DNA of 19,087 nucleotides, taken from contig JAEYSR010000005.1 of assembly GCA_023434535.1 (NCBI GenBank), positions 1-19,087 on the forward strand, given 5' to 3'. The DNA comes from Actinomycetes bacterium. Lineage in GTDB: Bacteria > Actinomycetota > Acidimicrobiia > Acidimicrobiales > Microtrichaceae. The notes under the pieces are model-generated. The model was not told the DNA's origin. It did not search any database and worked only from the letters and a program-made list of their open reading frames with translations. Below, piece by piece: positions 14,416 through 19,087 of the stretch; the stretch's first letter is position 1, and each line of letters begins with the position of its first letter. Made by a program: the position numbers and the translations under genes.

Positions 14416-15228
14416 TCACAGCTCCTCGATGAGCAGGGCTGCGCGCCGGTTGAACGTCCACCAACCGACGGCGAAGATCCCGAGCGACCACGCGGCCATC
14501 ACCAGCCACTCCTTGAGCGGCGGCACGTAGAGGCCGTACAGGAGGGCCCGGGTCGAGTCGACGAACGCGGCCACGGGGTTGAGGTTCTCGATGATCCACT
14601 TGATCGGCACCGGGCCGATCTTCTCGGGCACCAGCGACAGCGGGTACACGATCGGGGTCAGGTAGAAGAGGATCTGCATGAAGATCGTCACCAGGTAGGC
14701 GACGTCGCGGTAGACGATGTTGTAGACGCTGACGTAGAGGCCCATGCCGATGGACATGACGGCCAGCATCACGAACACCAGCGGCAGCAGCACGAAGACC
14801 CACGAGACGTTGCGGACCAGGGCGAGCACCACGATCAGGATCGTGGACTCGATGAGCAGCTGGAACGCGGCGGACAGCATGTTGGCGATCGCCGGCGACT
14901 CGGGCGGGAAGTAGACCTTGGTCAACATGCCGCCCGACGCCTGCAGGGCGAGCATCGAGCCGTTGACCACGGCGTTGAAGAAGTTCCAGACGACCAGGCC
15001 GATGAACAGGTAGATCGCGAAGATCTGCGTGTGGCCGTTGCCGGCCACCGGCGGCTGGATCTTGAGGAACGTGCCGAAGACGACGGCGTAGATCGCCAAC
15101 GTCGCGGCCGGGTTGATCAGCGACCACATCCAGCCGAGGACGCTGCGCTTGTAGCGGGAGGTGAGCTCCCGCCGGGTCAGGTTGAGGATCCACGTCCGGT
15201 AGTCCCAGACGGTCGTGAGTGAGCTCAC
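14416..15228 (-). CDS. wzm: Polysaccharide ABC transporter permease (Wzm)
   Basis: A 270-residue ABC-2 type permease with about six membrane segments near residues 37-56, 69-90, 113-137, 143-166, 178-197 and 241-259. Conserved features include TRRELTSRYKRSVLGWMWS (18-36) before the first segment and the helix LTKVYFPPESPAIAN (102-116), both typical of Wzm/RfbD permeases. With Wzt it moves undecaprenyl-linked glycan across the cytoplasmic membrane. The start is GTG 15228 (VSSLTTVWDYRTW), two bases after the upstream glycosyltransferase stop. The open frame extends much further upstream, but that part is only a shadow of the glycosyltransferase gene. Confidence 0.9.
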   Translation of the reverse strand: MSSLTTVWDYRTWILNLTRRELTSRYKRSVLGWMWSLINPAATLAIYAVVFGTFLKIQPPVAGNGHTQIFAIYLFIGLVVWNFFNAVVNGSMLALQASGGMLTKVYFPPESPAIANMLSAAFQLLIESTILIVVLALVRNVSWVFVLLPLVFVMLAVMSIGMGLYVSVYNIVYRDVAYLVTIFMQILFYLTPIVYPLSLVPEKIGPVPIKWIIENLNPVAAFVDSTRALLYGLYVPPLKEWLVMAAWSLGIFAVGWWTFNRRAALLIEEL

Positions 15229-15230
15229 GC

Positions 15231-16901
15231 CTAGGCCACCACGCGGCGATCGAGGCCGATCCCGTAGGAGCCGTCGTAGAACTGGCCCGCCGAGCCGTGG
15301 AACAGCTCCGGACGCTGGAACGGATCCCGACCGAGGAGGTGCCCCCAGCGGTCCCGGAACTCCTGGAGCTCCTGGGGCGCCACGCCGGGGTTGCGGCTCT
15401 TGGACTCGAAGTGGTGCAGGGTGACCTCGGGGTTGTAGGCGACGCGCCAGCCCGCCGACCACAGCTTCAGGCAGTAGTCGACGTCGTTGTAGCTGAGCGG
15501 GAACCGCTCGCTGAACCCGCCGACGCTCAGGAACGCCTCGCGGCGCGTCATCATGCAGGCGCCGGTGACGGCCAGCATGTTCTGGGCGACGTCGATCGTG
15601 CTGAAGTACCCGTGGTAGTCGGCGCCGTAGCCGCGGTGCAGGTGGATCGGTCCGATCTCCGCCGGGGCGCACAGGCCGATCCCGGCGTGCTGGATGGTCC
15701 CGTCCTCGAACAGCAGCTTGGGGCCGACGGCACCGACCTTGTCGTAGCGGCTGTACATGAGCAGCGACTCGATCCACTCCGGGGAGATCACCTCGGTGTC
15801 GTCGTTGAGGATGACCAGGTGCTCGCTGCGGGCGTGGGCGACGCCGAGGTTCACCTTCTCGGAGAAGTTGAACGGCTTGGAGAAGCGGACGACGCGCAGT
15901 CGCCCGCCGCCCAGCTCGACCAGGTCGTCGACGGCGTCGGGGGCCATGACGTCGTCCGCCACGACCACGATCTCGACGTCGTCGTACGAGCTCTTCTCGA
16001 GGACCGACGAGACGCAGTTGCGGACGAGGGACTGGCGCTCGCCGTGGATCACCGACTGCACGCCGTTGGTCGGGATCACGATGCTGACCGGCGGGTGCTC
16101 CGTCAGGCGGGGCCGCAGCCGGTACCAACCGGGCAGCGACGTGTCGTGGACGCACTCGGCCTCGAAGCCGACCCGGTCGCAGTGGCTCTGGATGGCCCGC
16201 TGGCCGGCGATGTACGCGTACGGCTTGGCCGTCGGGTCGCCCGCCGCCGAGCCGGCGATGATGCGCCAGCCGTACAGCACCTTGGGGATGTGGACGATCG
16301 TCCGGGCCTTCTCGGTGACCCGGAACACCAGGTCGAAGTCCTGGGACCCCTCGTAGTCGGGGCGGAACCCGCCGACCTCGGTCACGAGCGACCGGCGCAT
16401 GGTGCCGAAGTGGCACGTGTACATCTGGTAGCGGAACCGCTCGGGCGACCAGTCCGGCTTGTAGAACGGCCCGTTGCGGTGGCCGGCCTCGTCCAGCTTG
16501 TCCTCGTCGGTGTACACGTAGTCGACGTCGGGGGCGGACTGGAGGGCCCGCACGGTCTCGGCCAGGGCGTCCTCGTACAGCTCGTCGTCGTGGTCGAGGA
16601 ACGACACGAACTCGCCCCGGGCCATCTCGAGGCAGTCGTTCGACGCGGCGACGATGCCGCCGTTCTCCTCGCGGCGCCGGATCCGGATGCGCGGGTCGAC
16701 CTCGGCGTACTCCTGGAGGATCTTCCATGGCCGCCGCGACGGCGACCGGTCGTCGACCAGGCAGAGCTCCCAGTTGGGGAACGACTGCGACCGGACCGAG
16801 TCGATCATGGCCCGCAGCACCTGCTCGGGCGTGTCGTAGACGGGCGTGATGATCGAGATGAGGGGCGCGTCACCCTGCGGGGTGTCCATCGGGGTGCTCA
16901 C
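15231..16901 (-). CDS. Two-domain family-2 glycosyltransferase (polysaccharide chain synthesis)
   Basis: A 556-residue soluble protein with two GT-A domains. Domain 1 has ISIITPVYDT (15-24), LVDDRSPS (48-55), FLDHDDEL (101-108) and YTDEDKLD (130-137). Domain 2 has VSIVIPTNG (272-280), ILNDDTEV (364-371) and YNDVDYCLKLWSAGW (471-485). Tandem GT2 proteins of this COG1216 type are common in O-antigen and rhamnan loci and may make two linkages. dTDP-rhamnose is a likely donor given rmlD and rmlB upstream, but this is inference. GTG 16901 is chosen because it forms a GTGA overlap with the upstream gene stop. ATG 16889 is an alternative, and the longer open frame upstream has no family similarity. 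Confidence 0.87.
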   Translation of the reverse strand: MSTPMDTPQGDAPLISIITPVYDTPEQVLRAMIDSVRSQSFPNWELCLVDDRSPSRRPWKILQEYAEVDPRIRIRRREENGGIVAASNDCLEMARGEFVSFLDHDDELYEDALAETVRALQSAPDVDYVYTDEDKLDEAGHRNGPFYKPDWSPERFRYQMYTCHFGTMRRSLVTEVGGFRPDYEGSQDFDLVFRVTEKARTIVHIPKVLYGWRIIAGSAAGDPTAKPYAYIAGQRAIQSHCDRVGFEAECVHDTSLPGWYRLRPRLTEHPPVSIVIPTNGVQSVIHGERQSLVRNCVSSVLEKSSYDDVEIVVVADDVMAPDAVDDLVELGGGRLRVVRFSKPFNFSEKVNLGVAHARSEHLVILNDDTEVISPEWIESLLMYSRYDKVGAVGPKLLFEDGTIQHAGIGLCAPAEIGPIHLHRGYGADYHGYFSTIDVAQNMLAVTGACMMTRREAFLSVGGFSERFPLSYNDVDYCLKLWSAGWRVAYNPEVTLHHFESKSRNPGVAPQELQEFRDRWGHLLGRDPFQRPELFHGSAGQFYDGSYGIGLDRRVVA

Positions 16902-18043
16902 CTGCGACGGATCAGGCGCTTGATCGGACCGAGGAACGGAGCCAGCCGGGCCCGGTGGCGTCGGTACGGCGCCATGAGCTTCCACGTGAGGCGCCACGAC
17001 GTCGACTGGAGGACCGCGTTGTGGGCGGCCTGCAGCTCGGCGTAGCGCTGGAGGAGACCGACGCCCGCGCCGGTCTCGCCCTCGAGCTCGACCAGGCGGG
17101 CGGCCATCTCGCCGGCGCGGGCGTGGGCACCGAGGACCTCGTCCTTGGCCACCAGGAACCGCATCTCGGCGTCGACGGCCCTCTCCTCCTGGACGGCGAG
17201 CCGGGCCCGCAGGTCGTCCACCTCGGCCTGGAGGGCGTAGGTCACCGACGTGGCGCCCGTCAGCCGGTCCTCTCGGATCTCACCCGCCACGTCGGAGATG
17301 GCGGCGAGCTGGTCCTCCGAGGCCCGGATCCGGTCCCACTCGGCGTCGCTCAGCAGGGCGCCGAGGGCCTCGCGGGTGTCGGTCTCCTTGAGGAGAGCGG
17401 AGCGGACCCGCAGGTTCTCGTCGCGCAGTCGCCACCACGCCCGGTCGTAGTTCCGCACGACGCCGGCGATGTCGTCGGGGCGGCGGCGGTAGAGCACCGC
17501 CCACGGGCTGATGAACGTCGCGTCGTAGTCCGTGTCACGGAAGAACCCGTGGGCGGCGAACAGGGCCGACCAGTACTCGGGCGGCTGGACGTTGAGGTGC
17601 GTGGGCTCCTCGTGCTCCTCGGGGGTGGAGCTGAGCAGGATCGTGTCGGTCGCGGCGCACAGCGTGGCCACCGCGTCGATGGCCTGGGAGGCCGGGAGGT
17701 GCTCGATCACCTCGATGCAGGTGATCAGGTCGTAGCGGTCCTTGATCGGCTCGGTCAGGCTCTGGTTCCAGACCCGGTCCTTGACCGACTCGGGCGCCTG
17801 GGAGACCGCGAACTCCGACACGTCGAAGCCGTAGGCGTCGATCTCGAGGTCGTGCAGCGCGGCGACGAGCAGGCCGATCGCGCAGCCGGCGTCGAGCGTC
17901 CGCCGTGGTGCCAGGCTGCTGCGGATGCGGTCCGCGAAGTGGCGGAACAGCGCCTGCCACTGCTCGGAGTGCTCGTAGCGCTGGCCGTCGTAGTCCCGGT
18001 AGTAGGCCTCGTCGTACTCGGGAAGGGCGGTTTCCATATCCAC
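16898..18043 (-). CDS. Class I methyltransferase fused to a coiled-coil tail
   Basis: A 381-residue protein. Residues 45-185 form a methyltransferase: TLDAGCAIG (49-57), an acidic FDVSEFA (73-79), CIEVIEHLP (109-117), and LSSTPEEHEEPTHLN (137-151), a segment frequent in methyltransferases of this group. Residues about 205-345 are rich in Glu, Ala, Leu and Arg and look coiled-coil. The tail STSWRLTWKLMAPYRR (347-362) followed by basic residues is a motif often seen at the C-termini of surface-glycan glycosyltransferases, perhaps for membrane or complex contact. GTG 18043 or ATG 18037 may be the start. Neither has a Shine-Dalgarno, and a -10-like TAGAGT lies just upstream. It could cap or decorate the chain exported by Wzm/Wzt. 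Confidence 0.83.
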   Translation of the reverse strand: MDMETALPEYDEAYYRDYDGQRYEHSEQWQALFRHFADRIRSSLAPRRTLDAGCAIGLLVAALHDLEIDAYGFDVSEFAVSQAPESVKDRVWNQSLTEPIKDRYDLITCIEVIEHLPASQAIDAVATLCAATDTILLSSTPEEHEEPTHLNVQPPEYWSALFAAHGFFRDTDYDATFISPWAVLYRRRPDDIAGVVRNYDRAWWRLRDENLRVRSALLKETDTREALGALLSDAEWDRIRASEDQLAAISDVAGEIREDRLTGATSVTYALQAEVDDLRARLAVQEERAVDAEMRFLVAKDEVLGAHARAGEMAARLVELEGETGAGVGLLQRYAELQAAHNAVLQSTSWRLTWKLMAPYRRHRARLAPFLGPIKRLIRRR

Positions 18044-18058
18044 GGAACTCTAGTTCCG
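18043..18058. promoter_or_regulatory. Palindrome (7-bp arms) at the start of the methyltransferase gene
   Basis: CGGAACT and AGTTCCG are perfect inverted arms with a 2-base centre. On the minus strand the palindrome contains TAGAGT (18052 to 18047), a plausible -10 box three bases before the GTG and nine before the ATG. A site combining -10 box and dyad next to a start is consistent with an operator on a leaderless promoter. Function inferred. Confidence 0.4.
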
Positions 18059-18100
18059 GAGGGTGGCCGCACCCGAACCACCCCCCTGTGCCAGGAGGCT

Positions 18101-18120
18101 CCCGGAGCGGCCGATCCGGG
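18101..18120 (-). terminator. Weak hairpin after rmlD
   Basis: CCCGGA and TCCGGG form a 6-bp stem with an 8-base loop just past the rmlD stop. There is no T-run. It may be a weak terminator or chance in GC-rich DNA. Confidence 0.25.
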
Positions 18121-18122
18121 CC

Positions 18123-18974
18123 CTACGCGGAGCGCAACGCGGCCACGACCTCGGCGAGCGGCTCGCGGAAGTCGCGGCTCGGCTCGAACCCGTGGAGGCG
18201 CCACGCGAGGTTGTCCAGCACCGAGTTGGCGGGGCGGGGCGCGGGTCGGGGCGGGTCCAGGTCCGCGGTGGCGATGGGCCGGATCCGCTCGGGGTCGTGA
18301 CCGCCGGCGCGGAACACCTCCTGGGCGAACTCGTACCAGCTCACCGCGCCCTGGTTGGTCGTGTGGAACGTGCCGGGGACCCGCTCGACGGCCAGCCGGG
18401 CCAGCATCGCGGCCAGGTCGCCCGCGAACGTGGGATGGCCGATCTGGTCGTCGACGAAGGCGAGCTCGTCGCGCTCCTCGGCCAGCCGCAGGAGCGTCTT
18501 GACCATGTTCGAGCCGTGGAATCCGCACACCCACGAGGTGCGGGCGATGGTCCACCCGTCGTCGATCTCCGACTCGCCGCCCAGCTTGGTGCGGCCGTAC
18601 ACCGACTGGGGGTTGGTCCGGTCCCACTCGACGTAGGGACGGTCGAGCGTGCCGTCGAACACGTAGTCCGTGGAGACGTACACCACGTGGGCGCCGACGC
18701 GCCGGGCGCCGTCGGCCACGAAGCGGGTCGCCGCGCAGTTGACCCGGTAGGCGGTCTCGACCTGCTCCTCGCAGGCGTCCACCGCCGTGAAGGCCGCACC
18801 GTGGATCACGGCGTCGGGCGCGAAGGAGGTGATCGTCCCGAGCACCTGGTCGCGGTCGGTCAGGTCGACGTCGGGGAGGTCGAGACCCAGCACCTCGTGG
18901 TGGTCCTGGGACCCCAGGAGGGCCATGAGCTCGGTGCCGAGCTGACCCTTCGAGCCCGTGACGATGATGCGCAC
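18123..18974 (-). CDS. rmlD: dTDP-4-dehydrorhamnose reductase (RmlD)
   Basis: A 283-residue SDR protein of normal family length. The N-terminal NAD(P) motif is VTGSKGQLG (5-13), the catalytic Thr region is STDYVFDGT (101-109), Tyr126 and Lys130 form YGRTK, and RTSWVCG and DDQIGHPTF match the substrate-binding segments of RmlD. It reduces dTDP-4-keto-L-rhamnose to dTDP-L-rhamnose, the last step of donor synthesis. The GTG at 18974 is preceded by AGGAGG only four bases away, a short but usable spacing. It follows the end of rmlB by 64 bases that hold three tandem repeats. The product should supply the downstream glycosyltransferase. Confidence 0.93.
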   Translation of the reverse strand: MRIIVTGSKGQLGTELMALLGSQDHHEVLGLDLPDVDLTDRDQVLGTITSFAPDAVIHGAAFTAVDACEEQVETAYRVNCAATRFVADGARRVGAHVVYVSTDYVFDGTLDRPYVEWDRTNPQSVYGRTKLGGESEIDDGWTIARTSWVCGFHGSNMVKTLLRLAEERDELAFVDDQIGHPTFAGDLAAMLARLAVERVPGTFHTTNQGAVSWYEFAQEVFRAGGHDPERIRPIATADLDPPRPAPRPANSVLDNLAWRLHGFEPSRDFREPLAEVVAALRSA

Positions 18975-18982
18975 TGCGCCTC

Positions 18983-19038
18983 CTGGTGCCGTGTCGGGGA
19001 ACTGGTGCCGTGTCGGGAACTGGTGCGGTGTCGGGGAG
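18983..19038. repeat. Three tandem 18-19 bp repeats between rmlB and rmlD
   Basis: Copies of CTGGTGCCGTGTCGGGGAA occur at 18983-19001, 19002-19019 (one G shorter) and 19020-19038 (two changes). They fill nearly all of the space between the rmlB stop and the rmlD Shine-Dalgarno, and the first copy overlaps the Shine-Dalgarno edge. On the coding strand the unit reads as a possible leader or linker repeat; copy number may affect rmlD translation. Confidence 0.85.
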
Positions 19039-19087
19039 CTAGCGGTTGCGGACCCGGGCGAGCAGCGGCTCCCACCACTCGCGGTTG
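19039..19087 (-). CDS. rmlB: 3' end of dTDP-glucose 4,6-dehydratase (RmlB), cut by the window edge
   Basis: Only the last 15 codons and the TAG stop (19039-19041) are present. The peptide NREWWEPLLARVRNR matches the usual RmlB ending (WYxxNxxWWEPL). With rmlD directly downstream this supports an rmlB-rmlD pair for dTDP-L-rhamnose. The rest of the gene lies beyond 19087. The assignment rests on a short peptide plus context. Confidence 0.75.
   Translation of the reverse strand, partial: NREWWEPLLARVRNR

Noticed and set aside
15231..16728. Apparent N-terminal extension of the permease through the glycosyltransferase gene
   Set aside because: The extension is an out-of-frame reading of the glycosyltransferase. 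Permease similarity begins only at GTG 15228, two bases after the previous stop.
18983..19038. CRISPR array
   Set aside because: The copies are contiguous with no spacers and only three units exist, so this is a plain tandem repeat.

Overview
The window is very GC-rich DNA, about 95% coding, with strong G/C at third codon positions, many GTG starts and short start/stop overlaps. Together with a mycobacterial LpdA-like NAD(P)H quinone dehydrogenase, this points to a member of the Actinomycetota. I suspect the Acidimicrobiia or a similar lineage, but the sequence alone does not fix the class.

Layout. (a) 2-1363, minus strand: a flavoprotein disulfide-reductase family gene (LpdA-like), probably housekeeping. 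(b) 1364-1575: a divergent regulatory gap with repeats, a hairpin and two TAGCCT -10-like boxes. (c) 1576-13143, plus strand: a sugar-nucleotide and glycosylation block. In order it holds a methyltransferase, an HddA-type heptose-7-phosphate kinase, an HddC-type guanylyltransferase, a membrane polyprenyl-phosphate glycosyltransferase, a methyltransferase, a GmhA-like isomerase, an NAD-dependent epimerase/dehydratase and a GmhB-type phosphatase. After a 120-base gap come a transaldolase, a third methyltransferase and a 1064-residue polytopic membrane protein resembling GT-C glycosyltransferases. (d) 13170-19087, minus strand, converging on the first block: a Wzt/Wzm polysaccharide ABC exporter, a two-domain family-2 glycosyltransferase, a methyltransferase fused to a coiled coil, RmlD, and the last 15 codons of RmlB at the window edge.

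How the genes fit together. Transaldolase chemistry could supply sedoheptulose 7-phosphate. The GmhA-like, HddA, GmhB and HddC steps would then give GDP-D-glycero-alpha-D-manno-heptose, which the epimerase and methyltransferases may modify. The membrane GT2 could load the sugar onto undecaprenyl phosphate, and the GT-C-like protein could transfer it outside the membrane. The opposing block makes dTDP-L-rhamnose, builds a chain on the cytoplasmic side and exports it through Wzm/Wzt. The most interesting hypothesis is therefore a surface glycan made by ABC export and then decorated outside the cell with a (methylated) heptose delivered on a lipid carrier. The pathway enzymes are well supported by motifs. 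The lipid-linked heptose step and the link between the two blocks are inference.

I found no tRNA, rRNA, CRISPR array, insertion sequence or phage gene. No stretch longer than about 210 bases lacks a gene.
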